Source: Veillonella ratti (lineage in GTDB: Bacteria; Bacillota; Negativicutes; Veillonellales; Veillonellaceae). From it: a stretch of 64,000 nucleotides of DNA. Numbering within the stretch: the stretch's first letter is position 1; the number at the start of each line of letters is the position of its first letter. Of the stretch, positions 44,967 through 54,098 are shown one piece after another. Under the pieces are notes generated by a model that was not told the origin of the DNA, ran no database searches, and saw nothing but the letters and a program-made list of their open reading frames with translations. Position numbers and translations under genes: made by a program. The stretch is taken from contig NZ_RQUX01000006.1 in the NCBI RefSeq assembly GCF_003992115.1, positions 1 through 64,000 of the forward strand. Direction: 5' to 3'.

Positions 44967-45922
44967 ATATTTGGGAAACCAATGATTTAACGAAGCATTT
45001 TACCGTTCGACGCGGTTTTTTAAAACAAAATAGTCAATTGGTGCGCGCGTTGGAAGGTGTGTCGCTGTCACAGGCTGAAGGCGAAACACTAGGCCTGGTA
45101 GGGGAATCGGGCTGCGGCAAATCCACTTTTGGGCGAACGCTTATGGGCCTCTATCCGAAAACATCGGGTCGCATTGTTGTGGCGGGCCGTGAAATTGAGA
45201 GTCCTGCCGATCAAGAACATGTGTTGCAGCATATTCAAATGGTGTTCCAAGATCCCTATGCGTCCTTGAATCCGCGTATGACGGTGCGGCAAAGCCTCTT
45301 AGAACCGTTAACGGTGCGGACCACCGGTCATGTGTCGCTCAGTGAAGCCGACAAATTGGCGAAAGTGGATGCCGTTTTGGAACAGGTGGGCCTCACCAAA
45401 GCGCAGGGCGAACGATATCCTCATGAATTCAGTGGTGGCCAGCGTCAGCGTATCGGTATCGGTCGCGCCCTTATCAGTGAGCCGCAGTGTATAATCTGCG
45501 ATGAACCGATTTCCGCCTTGGACGTGTCCATTCAGGTACAAATTGTGTCGCTGCTGGAGCGCTTGCAGGCGGAGCGTCGCATCAGTTACGTATTTATTTC
45601 CCATGATTTGAACATGGTTCGTTATATCAGTCAGCGTATTGCGGTTATGTATTTAGGCGCTGTGGTGGAAGAAGGGCCGACGAAGGCCGTTTATGAAAAC
45701 CCGCTCCACCCGTATACACAGGCCTTGATTCAGTTAAATGCGCCGTTGGCGCCGCATATGAGTATCGGACCGGTGCTGGCCGGTGAAGTACCGAGCCCGC
45801 TGGCTAATATTACAGGATGTCCTTTTGCATCGCGTTGCCCGGAAGTGACGAGTCAATGCAAGGAAGCCAAACCGCCGCTTGTTAAGCGTGAAGGGCGCAA
45901 GGTAGCCTGTTGGCGGCGTTAG
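44963..45922 (+). CDS. oppF: Oligopeptide ABC ATPase (OppF/DppF type)
   Basis: 319 residues. It shows TKHFTVRRGFLK, Walker A GESGCGKS, the Q-loop FQDPYASLNPRMTV, FSGGQRQRIGIGRAL and Walker B CDEPISALDV. The C-terminal CPFASRCP...C pattern is present. It partners with OppD to drive import. It overlaps oppD by 4 bp; the next gene follows after 12 bp, so it is co-transcribed. Confidence 0.93.
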   Translation: MNIWETNDLTKHFTVRRGFLKQNSQLVRALEGVSLSQAEGETLGLVGESGCGKSTFGRTLMGLYPKTSGRIVVAGREIESPADQEHVLQHIQMVFQDPYASLNPRMTVRQSLLEPLTVRTTGHVSLSEADKLAKVDAVLEQVGLTKAQGERYPHEFSGGQRQRIGIGRALISEPQCIICDEPISALDVSIQVQIVSLLERLQAERRISYVFISHDLNMVRYISQRIAVMYLGAVVEEGPTKAVYENPLHPYTQALIQLNAPLAPHMSIGPVLAGEVPSPLANITGCPFASRCPEVTSQCKEAKPPLVKREGRKVACWRR

Positions 45923-45934
45923 GAGGTTTTTAGT

Positions 45935-46753
45935 ATGGAAAAAATTCTTGCCGGCAAAGGGCTTGGTATAGAGTTGGATGAATTAATTCAAGATATGGCA
46001 CCGGACGGGGAGATTTCCTATTTGGTGGCCCGTCTTGATGATGAAAAAGATATGGTTGAAATTGCCGGTCGCGGTATTACGACGGTTCATGCCAGCGCCA
46101 GTATGATTAAAGTGCTTATTATGGCCGCTTTGTTTAAAAAAGTGGCGGACGGCGATTTAGCTCTGGATATGACAGTGAGTCTTAAAGAGTCACCGCGCGT
46201 TTTGGGGGGCGGCGCCCTGCAGGAACTCGATTTAAACCATCGTTTTTCCTATTTGGAACTGTGCCGACTCATGATGGTACTTAGCGATAATTGGGCGACC
46301 AATTTGTTGATTAAAAAGCTCGGCATGGCGACGGTTAACGAATTCGCCGAGTCTATAGGTTTACAGGCTACGCGTCTTAAGCGCTATATGATGGACAGCA
46401 AGGCACGAGCGGAGGGCCGTGAAAATGTTATGACCGTCTTGGACCTCATGACTTTATATGAGTACATTTACGTGCAGCGTGAATCGGGGCCCTTAGGTTA
46501 CGAAATGTGGCAACTATTGGGCCGACAGCAATTTCGCGATAAGCTGCCTTTTTACTGGGGGGAAGACGTGGTGTTTCATCATAAAACGGGTGTTCTCGAT
46601 GATGTGGAACATGATGGCGGTTTGTTGCCCCTCGTTAAAGGTACCTTCGGTATTATTGTGTTTATTTCCAAGGTGCCCAACACGGAAGGCATACTTTTGG
46701 GAGCGCGAATGGGCCGCTGTATTAAAGAGTTTTTAGAAAATAAATTGCCTTAA
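45935..46753 (+). CDS. Class A beta-lactamase-fold serine hydrolase, no signal peptide
   Basis: 272 residues of the serine beta-lactamase/penicillin-binding fold. The three active-site motifs are in order: S56-M-I-K59, S117-D-N119 and K217-T-G219. No signal peptide or membrane helix is visible, so the protein is predicted to be cytosolic, unlike true beta-lactamases. Placement between the transporter ATPase and binding-protein genes suggests hydrolysis of imported peptides, for example D-amino-acid-containing ones (inference). SD AGGAGG is strong. Resistance function cannot be concluded. Confidence 0.85.
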   Translation: MEKILAGKGLGIELDELIQDMAPDGEISYLVARLDDEKDMVEIAGRGITTVHASASMIKVLIMAALFKKVADGDLALDMTVSLKESPRVLGGGALQELDLNHRFSYLELCRLMMVLSDNWATNLLIKKLGMATVNEFAESIGLQATRLKRYMMDSKARAEGRENVMTVLDLMTLYEYIYVQRESGPLGYEMWQLLGRQQFRDKLPFYWGEDVVFHHKTGVLDDVEHDGGLLPLVKGTFGIIVFISKVPNTEGILLGARMGRCIKEFLENKLP

Positions 46754-46773
46754 CGGCACATAAGGAGTCGCGT

Positions 46774-48372
46774 ATGAAACGATATGTGATGTACAGTGTA
46801 TTGCTTATACTAATAACGGGGCTGGTACTCATGGCGGGGTGCAGTCGCAGCGGCGAGGCGATTCCGCCGGACACCTTGCGCTATGCCTTGGAGCAGGAAC
46901 CTTCCACCTTGGACCCGGCTAAATCGTCAACCTTGCCGGAGTCTTCTGTGGAGCTGGCCGTGTTTGAAGGCCTTACCCGATTAAATGCTAAAGATGTGCC
47001 GGAACCGGCGGTGGCCAAGTCGTGGACAATTTCTCCGGACGGGTTGACCTATATCTTCTATCTTCGTCCCGAAGCTACCTGGTCCGATGGCAAGCCCGTA
47101 ACGGCTCATGATTTTGAGTATGCGTGGAAACGGGCGTTAAATCCGGAAGTGGCGGCCAACAATGCGTTTATGCTCTATGTTTTGAAAAACGGCGAAGCTT
47201 ATAATACGGAAAAAGCGAAGGCCGAAGATGTAGGCGTTAAGGCCGTTGACAATCATACCTTGTTGGTTACCTTGGAATCGCCGGCACCATATTTCTTGGG
47301 GCTGACGGCTTTTCACGCTTACTATCCGGTACGTGAAGACATCGTATCCCAGGCACCTGATACTTGGGCTACGTCGGCGGCTACGCTTATCGGCAACGGA
47401 CCGTTTAAACTGGTGAAATGGCAGCACAGTGCAGAATTGCAGTTTGTTAAAAACGATAAATATTGGGATGCTACTTCCGTTAAGTTAAAAGGCATGGAAT
47501 GGCCTATCAGTGAATCTCAAAGCACACGTCTTACCCTTGCTGAAGGGGGCGCCGTAGATATCATGGTAGAGCCGCCCGTGGCCGACCAGGAGCGTCTGAC
47601 GAAGCTGGGCCTTTTCAAAGTGGCGCCATCCTTGGGGACCTATTATTATGTGTTTAATGTAACGGCCCCGCCGTTTGATAATCCATTGGTGCGCAAGGCG
47701 TTTTCCATGGTTATCGATCGTAAGGTTATAGTTGATACCATAGTTCATGGCGGCAAAACGCCGGCTTATGCTTTTGTGCCGCCGGGACTGACTGATGAAG
47801 CGACGAATCAGGATTTTAGAGCCGAAGGGGGCAATTTGGTGGCCTATAATGTGGCGGAAGCGAAGAAACTTTTGGCTGAAGCCGGTTACGGACCGAATAA
47901 ACCATTGCCGCCGGTGACGATTTTGTATAATACCAATGAAATGCATAAGGCTATTGCCGAAGCGGTACAGGCCATTTGGAAGAATGAATTGGGTGCTACC
48001 GTAGAACTTCAGAATCAGGAAACGAAGGTGTTCATGGCGAACCGTGAAGAAGGGCATTATCAGGTGGCGCGGGCGTCATGGATTGGTGACTATGCGGATC
48101 CGCAAACGTTCCTCGATGTGTTCTATGATTCCGCCAATGACGCGCAATATCACAGTGAAGCGTATAATGCTTTGATAGAGCGCATCCACAATACGACGGA
48201 TGTGAAACTGCGTAACGAACTCATGCATGAAGCAGAAGCTATGATTTTTGATGACACTGTGGTTATGCCAATTTATTTCACCACCACGCCGTATGTGGCG
48301 CGTGATACAGTGGACGGCTATTACTGGTCGAGTTTGGGTACCATAGAGTTTAAACACGCCTTTCGTAAATAA
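46774..48372 (+). CDS. oppA: Peptide-binding lipoprotein (OppA/DppA family)
   Basis: 532 residues. The N-terminus has a lipoprotein signal with lipobox LMAGC (cysteine at about residue 23). The body is a family 5 solute-binding protein: LRYALEQEPSTLDPAKS, FEGLTRLNAKD, PAVAKSWTISPDGLTYIFYL, FEYAWKRALNP and IGNGPFKLVKW. It would deliver peptides from the periplasm to OppBCDF. MppA-type relatives bind murein tripeptide; specificity here is not determined. SD AAGGAG. Confidence 0.92.
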   Translation: MKRYVMYSVLLILITGLVLMAGCSRSGEAIPPDTLRYALEQEPSTLDPAKSSTLPESSVELAVFEGLTRLNAKDVPEPAVAKSWTISPDGLTYIFYLRPEATWSDGKPVTAHDFEYAWKRALNPEVAANNAFMLYVLKNGEAYNTEKAKAEDVGVKAVDNHTLLVTLESPAPYFLGLTAFHAYYPVREDIVSQAPDTWATSAATLIGNGPFKLVKWQHSAELQFVKNDKYWDATSVKLKGMEWPISESQSTRLTLAEGGAVDIMVEPPVADQERLTKLGLFKVAPSLGTYYYVFNVTAPPFDNPLVRKAFSMVIDRKVIVDTIVHGGKTPAYAFVPPGLTDEATNQDFRAEGGNLVAYNVAEAKKLLAEAGYGPNKPLPPVTILYNTNEMHKAIAEAVQAIWKNELGATVELQNQETKVFMANREEGHYQVARASWIGDYADPQTFLDVFYDSANDAQYHSEAYNALIERIHNTTDVKLRNELMHEAEAMIFDDTVVMPIYFTTTPYVARDTVDGYYWSSLGTIEFKHAFRK

Positions 48373-48394
48373 GTGAAAGTGTATAAATGACGAG

Positions 48395-48422
48395 TATAGC
48401 CAATGATTAATCATTGGCTATA
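48395..48422. terminator. 28-base perfect palindrome after oppA
   Basis: The sequence TATAGCCAATGA is followed by TTAA and its exact complement. It can form a stem with a 4-nt loop, but there is no T-run, so it may be a weak or Rho-aided terminator or an operator for the next gene. Confidence 0.5.
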
Positions 48423-48451
48423 TTCAATGAGTAGTGGATAGGAGTAGAGTG

Positions 48452-50680
48452 ATGGATTGGATTTTGCCAAAACGGTTACAACCGGGTATGACATTGGCCT
48501 TTACGGCACCGGCCTCGGCAACGGAAGAAAATCTGGATGCATTGAAAGATTTGGTTGAAGCCAGGGGTTATAAGGCTGTATTCGGGGCGTCTTGTTATCG
48601 CCACGGCCTCTATGGGGGCACACCGGAGGAACAGGCCGCGGAATTTAATACCTTTATGACGGACTCCGATTGTGATGCGGTGATTGCCTTGCGTGGCGGT
48701 TACGGCACAGTGCGTTATTTGGATTTATTGGATTATGAAGGCATTCGCAAGGGGCAAAAGCCTTTTGTGGGGTATAGCGATTGTACGGCTTTACATACGG
48801 CTATCGGTCGCTACAGCCGTTTGGTCACCTATCACGGACCGATGGGCGTAGATTGGTTAAAACCGGGGCGTGAAAAGGATGTAGCTCACTTATTTGATTT
48901 GCTTGAGGGTAAAACTTCCGTAATCGAGCCCTTATTGGCGCCGCCACGGGGATTTATCGGTGCCAATATGGAAGAAGGCAGGCTCATGGGCGGTAATTTG
49001 GCCATTCTTTGCAGTCTGGGTGGTACTCCGTATGCCCCGAATCCGGAAGATTGGGACGATGCCATTTTACTGTTGGAAGATATTGGCGAACCGCCCTATA
49101 AAATTGATCGCATGCTGCAGCAATTGCGCCGTCAGGGCGTTTTGAGTCGTGTTAAAGGGGTGGCTCTCGGTACGTTTACAAACTGTGAAGACGAAGACGA
49201 GCCGGATTATGAAATCGGCGCTCATGTATTGGATTACATGATGGCTGAACGATCGGCAGACGCACCGGAACCGTTTGTCTGCTATGTACCAACCGGTCAC
49301 GGCACGCCTCATCAGGCTTTGCCGCTGGGAAGCTACGTAAGTTTCAGAGCCATTTCCAATACATTGGTGTTGTTTCCTTATTGTGAGGGGCATTCGTTTG
49401 TAAATGACCCGGTGACGAAGAACACGGATTCGGTTGATGAAGTAACTAAAGCGAACCATATTGCCGATTCGGATGTTGCTAACGCTGTAGTGGAGCTGCC
49501 TGATGATGGCTCTTTAGCAGCTCGAGAAGCTTCTCTTCACGAAGCCATTCAGAGCGTAGAGCAGGCGCTTGTCGATTTGTCCGCTTATTTACATGCCAAT
49601 CCCGAAGTAGGCCTTACGGAACATAAAGCGGTGGCCGCTATTACGAAGTTTTTGTCTGACCGGAATTTTAGAGTAAAGACGGACGTCAGTGACGGCCGCA
49701 TTCCGGAGCTGGCCACATCCCTTAAAGCGGATAAAGGGAATCCGGACAGTGATTATAAAATGGCTTTTCTCGGTGAATATGATGCGTTGCCTGGCCTCGG
49801 TCACGGTTGTGGGCATAATTTGATTGCGGCCATGAGCATCGGGGCAGCCATCGGTTTTGCGGCGGCTGTACCGGAAGCCCTGACCACCTTCTTCGGTTGT
49901 CCCGCCGAAGAGACGGTAGGGGGCAAAGTCTTTATGGCTGATGCGGGCGTATTTAACGGCTATGACGGTGCCTTGTTGACACATCCGGCGGACGTAAATG
50001 AGCTGGGCGGTTCTTCTTTGGCCAGTCACCCGTTGGAAGTGAAGTTTATAGGTCGTTCCGCGCATGTGGCGGATTTAGAAGACAGGGGCATTAATGCTTT
50101 GGATTGTGCGGTTGCTTTATATGCGGCCGTGAATGAGTTAAAAGCGCAGTGGGGCGATGAAGTGGTTATCGGGCAAATCTTCACCGAAGCGGGTGAAGCG
50201 CCAAACATGATTCCCGCTGAAGCTGTATTACACATGACCGTCAGAGCGCATACGGTGGAGTTTTTAGAAGAGATTGTTTTGCCAACCGTAAAAGCTAAGG
50301 CGGTTGAAATTGCCAAAGCGAAAGGTGCCGAAGTTAAGCTTCGCCACTATGAACCGCTGTTTAAAGATTTGCGCGAAGACAGAACTTGGCGTGATTTAGC
50401 GCAGCAGGTCATGACGGAGTGGGGGGCTAAGCCAACGATTCTCCCTAATGATGTGGCTGAAGGCAGTACGGACATGGGCAATGTGTCCCATGTGGCACCA
50501 ACGGTACAATTGACTTTGGCCATCGGTGAAAATATGGGCCTTCATACGCCGGAGTTTGCAGCCCAAGCCGGTTCGCCGGAGGGGCTCGCCATGATTCAAA
50601 AAGGGGCGCATATTATGGCGCTTACCGCACTACGCCATTGGTGGCGTTATGGTCGCGATTTTGACAGAGCTGTAAAATAA
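48452..50680 (+). CDS. LD-carboxypeptidase (S66) fused to M20 amidohydrolase
   Basis: 742 residues with two enzyme domains. Residues 1 to about 310 are an S66 LD-carboxypeptidase/MccF domain: nucleophile S109 in VGYSDCTALH, YHGPMG, LLLEDIGEPPYKIDR and PTGHGTPHQALPLG. These cut D-Ala from tetrapeptides in murein recycling, or microcin-type amides. From about 350 an M20 metallopeptidase/amidohydrolase follows: GEYDALPGLGHGCGH (metal ligands at 451-455), GCPAEETVGGK and the dimerisation region. It resembles aminobenzoyl-glutamate-type amidohydrolases. A charged linker joins them. ATG 48452 is preferred to GTG 48434 because of AGGAG. It follows the peptide-import operon. Confidence 0.88.
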   Translation: MDWILPKRLQPGMTLAFTAPASATEENLDALKDLVEARGYKAVFGASCYRHGLYGGTPEEQAAEFNTFMTDSDCDAVIALRGGYGTVRYLDLLDYEGIRKGQKPFVGYSDCTALHTAIGRYSRLVTYHGPMGVDWLKPGREKDVAHLFDLLEGKTSVIEPLLAPPRGFIGANMEEGRLMGGNLAILCSLGGTPYAPNPEDWDDAILLLEDIGEPPYKIDRMLQQLRRQGVLSRVKGVALGTFTNCEDEDEPDYEIGAHVLDYMMAERSADAPEPFVCYVPTGHGTPHQALPLGSYVSFRAISNTLVLFPYCEGHSFVNDPVTKNTDSVDEVTKANHIADSDVANAVVELPDDGSLAAREASLHEAIQSVEQALVDLSAYLHANPEVGLTEHKAVAAITKFLSDRNFRVKTDVSDGRIPELATSLKADKGNPDSDYKMAFLGEYDALPGLGHGCGHNLIAAMSIGAAIGFAAAVPEALTTFFGCPAEETVGGKVFMADAGVFNGYDGALLTHPADVNELGGSSLASHPLEVKFIGRSAHVADLEDRGINALDCAVALYAAVNELKAQWGDEVVIGQIFTEAGEAPNMIPAEAVLHMTVRAHTVEFLEEIVLPTVKAKAVEIAKAKGAEVKLRHYEPLFKDLREDRTWRDLAQQVMTEWGAKPTILPNDVAEGSTDMGNVSHVAPTVQLTLAIGENMGLHTPEFAAQAGSPEGLAMIQKGAHIMALTALRHWWRYGRDFDRAVK

Positions 50681-50704
50681 AGGTAAAATATATATGGTTA
50701 AATT

Positions 50705-50730
50705 AAGCCGTCTTTTTTGAGACGGCTTTT
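50705..50730 (+). terminator. Intrinsic terminator of the peptide operon
   Basis: AAGCCGTCT and AGACGGCTT flank a T-rich loop and are followed by TT and ACA. Confidence 0.85.
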
Positions 50731-50759
50731 ACATTAGATGAGCGGTTGGGAGATGACTG

Positions 50760-52316
50760 ATGAGTGTACTAACGGTGTCACATGTGACGCATGGCTTCGG
50801 CGCCCGTCAAATTTTGGATGATGCGTCGTTTCGACTATTAAAAGGTGAACATGTTGGCTTAATCGGCGCCAATGGCGAAGGTAAGTCCACGTTTTTAAAT
50901 ATTATAACCGGTAAAATTTTGCCTGACGAAGGCACGGTGCAATGGTCCAATAAGGGTACCGTAGGTTATTTGGATCAGCATAGCGTGTTGGCTGAAGGGC
51001 AGACCATACGCGACGTGCTACGCGATGCGTTCAGCGATTTATTTGAATTGGATAAAGAGTTGCAGGCGGCGTACATGGAGATGACCGATTGTGACGAAGA
51101 TCGCATGAATGAGCTCTTGGAGAAAACCGGTGAGTGGCAGGAAGAGTTGGAACACCGCGGTTTTTACGAAATCAATGCCACCATTGAGCGCACGGCGCAG
51201 GGCCTTGGGCTTGTAGACATCGGTCTCGACCGTCTCGTTAACGAACTCAGCGGCGGTCAGCGTACGAAGGTATTATTGACGAAGCTTTTATTGCAAAAAC
51301 CGACTATTTTGCTCTTGGACGAACCGACCAACTATTTAGACGTGGAGCATATTGAGTGGCTTAAGAATTATTTGCAAAATTATGAAAACGCCTTTATCCT
51401 CATCTCTCATGATATGGAGTTCTTAAATTCCGTAGTCAACGTGATTTATCACATCGAACAGGCGCAGTTGACGCGTTATACGGGGAACTACGAACAGTTC
51501 CTTGCAGCTTATGAAGTGCAGCGTGCGCAAGCGGTGAAAGCCTATGAGCGGCAGCAGCAGGAAATTGCCCGCATGGAAGACTTCATTCAGCGTAATAAGG
51601 CTCGCGTGGCGACGCGTGGCATGGCGAACTCCAGGGCTAAGCGCTTAGAGAAAATGGAGATTTTGGACAAACCGAAGGTTCATTTGGAAGTATCCTTTGG
51701 TTTTAAAGAAGGCCGTACGCCTAGCCGCTTCGTAGTAAGCGCCAAAGATTTGGTGCTTGGTTATGATTCAGCCTTGACTAAACCGGTGGATGTGGTGCTT
51801 GAACGAAATCAGAAAATTGCCGTACGCGGTGTGAATGGTCTCGGCAAAACAACGCTTCTCAAAACATTGTTGGGGTTAATCAAACCGTTTGCCGGTGAGG
51901 TGGAACGAGGCGACTTTTTACAAGTCGGCTATTTTGAACAGGAAGACAGTGCTCATAATGATATGACGGCACTTGATTATATTTGGAATGCATATCCGGC
52001 CATGACGAATGCGGAAGTACGGGCAGCATTGGCTCGTTGCGGGCTAACTAATGAGCACATTACAAGCCAGATGCGCGTTTTGTCGGGCGGTGAAAATGCG
52101 AAGGTGCGACTCTGCAAATTGATGCAGGAGCCGTACAATGTGTTGGTTTTGGACGAACCGACGAATCATTTGGACGTAGCCGCCAAGGAAGAATTGGCCG
52201 ATGCGTTACGTCGTTTTAAAGGAACGATTTTGGTAGTCAGCCATGAGCCGGAGTTTTATCGCTCTTGGATCACTGATGAGTGGAACGTGGAATCGTGGAC
52301 GACTAAAATCGTATAG
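50760..52316 (+). CDS. ABC-F family ATPase
   Basis: 518 residues with two nucleotide-binding domains and no membrane segment, as in ABC-F translation factors. Domain 1 has GANGEGKST and LSGGQRTKVLL with LLLDEPTNYLDV. Domain 2 has GVNGLGKTT, LSGGENAKVRL and VLDEPTNHLDV. The intervening linker (about residues 240-300) is charged and helical. The overall style is close to YbiT/YkpA. These proteins bind the ribosome; the exact role is not determinable here. It is followed 11 bp later by folE. Confidence 0.9.
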   Translation: MSVLTVSHVTHGFGARQILDDASFRLLKGEHVGLIGANGEGKSTFLNIITGKILPDEGTVQWSNKGTVGYLDQHSVLAEGQTIRDVLRDAFSDLFELDKELQAAYMEMTDCDEDRMNELLEKTGEWQEELEHRGFYEINATIERTAQGLGLVDIGLDRLVNELSGGQRTKVLLTKLLLQKPTILLLDEPTNYLDVEHIEWLKNYLQNYENAFILISHDMEFLNSVVNVIYHIEQAQLTRYTGNYEQFLAAYEVQRAQAVKAYERQQQEIARMEDFIQRNKARVATRGMANSRAKRLEKMEILDKPKVHLEVSFGFKEGRTPSRFVVSAKDLVLGYDSALTKPVDVVLERNQKIAVRGVNGLGKTTLLKTLLGLIKPFAGEVERGDFLQVGYFEQEDSAHNDMTALDYIWNAYPAMTNAEVRAALARCGLTNEHITSQMRVLSGGENAKVRLCKLMQEPYNVLVLDEPTNHLDVAAKEELADALRRFKGTILVVSHEPEFYRSWITDEWNVESWTTKIV

Positions 52317-52327
52317 GAGGTCTTGTC

Positions 52328-52909
52328 ATGAAAGAACAGGCCAGCGAGGGTGTTGCACAGTTTTTAACAGCCTTGGGCATTGATTTAAAAGCGGCTGATA
52401 TGGAGAAAACGCCGCAACGGGTGGCCGGTTTATATGAAGAGTTGTTTGCCGGCATGAATAAGTCCAGCGCTGAGATTTGGGGCGATATTTTCCCTACCGA
52501 GTACAAAGGCTTGGTAGCGGTAACGAATATTCCTTTCTATTCTGTATGTGAACATCATTTGATGCCTTTTTTCGGCACTGCCGATATTATTTACCAACCG
52601 AAGGATGGTCGTGTAGCAGGGCTCAGTAAGCTCAGTGATTTGGTGAACTTGTTTGCCCATCGACCGCAGCTCCAGGAGCGCATGACCCGCGAGATTGCGA
52701 CGGCTTTGGAGACGGATTTGGAAGCGGAAGGCGTGATGGTACGTATTAAAGCAACACATTTATGTATGCTTATTAAAGGCGAGTTGCAACAAGGAACGGC
52801 CGTTGTAACCATGGAATGTCGCGGCGTGTTAAGCCGGACGGGACAGCTTCGGGAAGAAGCTTTGACTATTTTAGGAGGTTCAACGGATGTTCAAACGACG
52901 CAGTTATAA
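52328..52909 (+). CDS. folE: GTP cyclohydrolase I
   Basis: Converts GTP to dihydroneopterin triphosphate, the first folate step. The 193 residues show DMEKTPQRVAGLYEEL, zinc ligand C74 in VCEHHLMPFFG (residues 73-83), the QERMTREIA stretch and the second zinc cysteine in HLCMLIKG. Its end overlaps folP by 23 bases. SD TAGGAGG is strong. Confidence 0.96.
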   Translation: MKEQASEGVAQFLTALGIDLKAADMEKTPQRVAGLYEELFAGMNKSSAEIWGDIFPTEYKGLVAVTNIPFYSVCEHHLMPFFGTADIIYQPKDGRVAGLSKLSDLVNLFAHRPQLQERMTREIATALETDLEAEGVMVRIKATHLCMLIKGELQQGTAVVTMECRGVLSRTGQLREEALTILGGSTDVQTTQL

Positions 52910-53723
52910 ATGGGACGACGGTAGAACGTTGGTGCTCAATAACAGTACCTTGATTATGGGAATTTTAAATGGGACGCCTGATTCGTTCTCCGACGGCGGC
53001 AAATATAACACACCGACAGCGGCTATCGCGCATGCTCGTGAAATGGAAGCTCAAGGTGCCGATTTAATCGACCTTGGCGTAGAATCGACTCGTCCCGGTC
53101 ATACGCATATTTCGGTGGCAGAAGAAATCAGCCGTATGGAGGCGCTCTTAGGTCCTGTATTGGAAGCCACGAAGGTACCAATTTCCATTGATACCTATCG
53201 GGCTGAAACAGCGGATTATGCACTGTCCCACGGGGCTCATATTCTCAACGATATTTGGGGCCTTCGTTACGACCCGGATATTGCGGCCGTAGCGGCTAAA
53301 CACAAGGTGCCGGTTATCATCATGCACAACCAGAACGATACGAATTACGGCGATATCATCGAAGACATGAAAGCCTTTTTCTTTGCGTCTGTGGACATTG
53401 CCTTAAAAGAAGGAATTTTACCGCAGAACATTTGGCTCGATCCGGGTATCGGTTTTGGCAAAACGGGCGAGCAAAATATTGAAGTTATGCAGCGTCTCGG
53501 CGAATTGACGGCCTATGAATACCCTGTTTTGTTGGCACCGAGTCGTAAGCGTTTTATCGGGGCCATGCTCAATGATTGCCCACCGGATCAACGTGACGAA
53601 GGCACAGTGGCCGCGTGTATTACGGGCTTAATTCAGGGGATAGATATGGTGCGCGTGCACAATGTAGATATGCACAAAAAAGCATTGACCGTAGCGGATG
53701 CCTTGCTGAGAGGAGAGTTCTAA
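52887..53723 (+). CDS. folP: Dihydropteroate synthase
   Basis: Joins p-aminobenzoate to hydroxymethyl-dihydropterin pyrophosphate. The 278-residue TIM-barrel enzyme shows MGILNGTPDSFSDGGKY, GVESTRPGH, LNDIWGLRYD and DPGIGFGKTGEQN, all family signatures. The start lies within the folE coding end, after TAGGAGG. The stop codon overlaps the start of folB (TAATG). Confidence 0.97.
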   Translation: MFKRRSYKWDDGRTLVLNNSTLIMGILNGTPDSFSDGGKYNTPTAAIAHAREMEAQGADLIDLGVESTRPGHTHISVAEEISRMEALLGPVLEATKVPISIDTYRAETADYALSHGAHILNDIWGLRYDPDIAAVAAKHKVPVIIMHNQNDTNYGDIIEDMKAFFFASVDIALKEGILPQNIWLDPGIGFGKTGEQNIEVMQRLGELTAYEYPVLLAPSRKRFIGAMLNDCPPDQRDEGTVAACITGLIQGIDMVRVHNVDMHKKALTVADALLRGEF

Positions 53724-54085
53724 TGGATAAGATTGTTTTAAAAAATATGGGCTTTTTCGGGTATCATGGGAACTTGGAATCGGAAAACAGTCAGGGCCAG
53801 CGTTTTTTTGTGGATGTAACGATTTTAATCGATTTGACTAAAGCCGGTCAGTCCGACGATTTGGCGGACTCCATTAATTATGTGGAAATATATAATACGG
53901 TGGAACGTGTCGTGACGGGGGAACCGCAAAAAATATTGGAAAAAGTGGGTACTTTGATTGCCGATGAATTATGGAATAATTATCGCGGCATTATCGGTCT
54001 CGCTGTGGCCATTCGTAAACCGGCCGTGCCGATTCCGGGCATGCTGGATTATGCGGAAATTACCATTACGCGAGGTCAAATGTAG
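53723..54085 (+). CDS. folB: Dihydroneopterin aldolase
   Basis: 120-residue enzyme of the folate pathway that splits dihydroneopterin to hydroxymethyl-dihydropterin and glycolaldehyde. It has the typical opening IVLKNMGFFGYHGNLE, SDDLADSINYVEIYNTVE, the catalytic-region lysine in ILEKVGTLIADEL and IRKPAVPIPG. ATG 53723 shares its A with the folP stop codon; AGAGGAGAG is the ribosome site. Confidence 0.95.
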   Translation: MDKIVLKNMGFFGYHGNLESENSQGQRFFVDVTILIDLTKAGQSDDLADSINYVEIYNTVERVVTGEPQKILEKVGTLIADELWNNYRGIIGLAVAIRKPAVPIPGMLDYAEITITRGQM

Positions 54086-54098
54086 GTGAGACTTTTTG

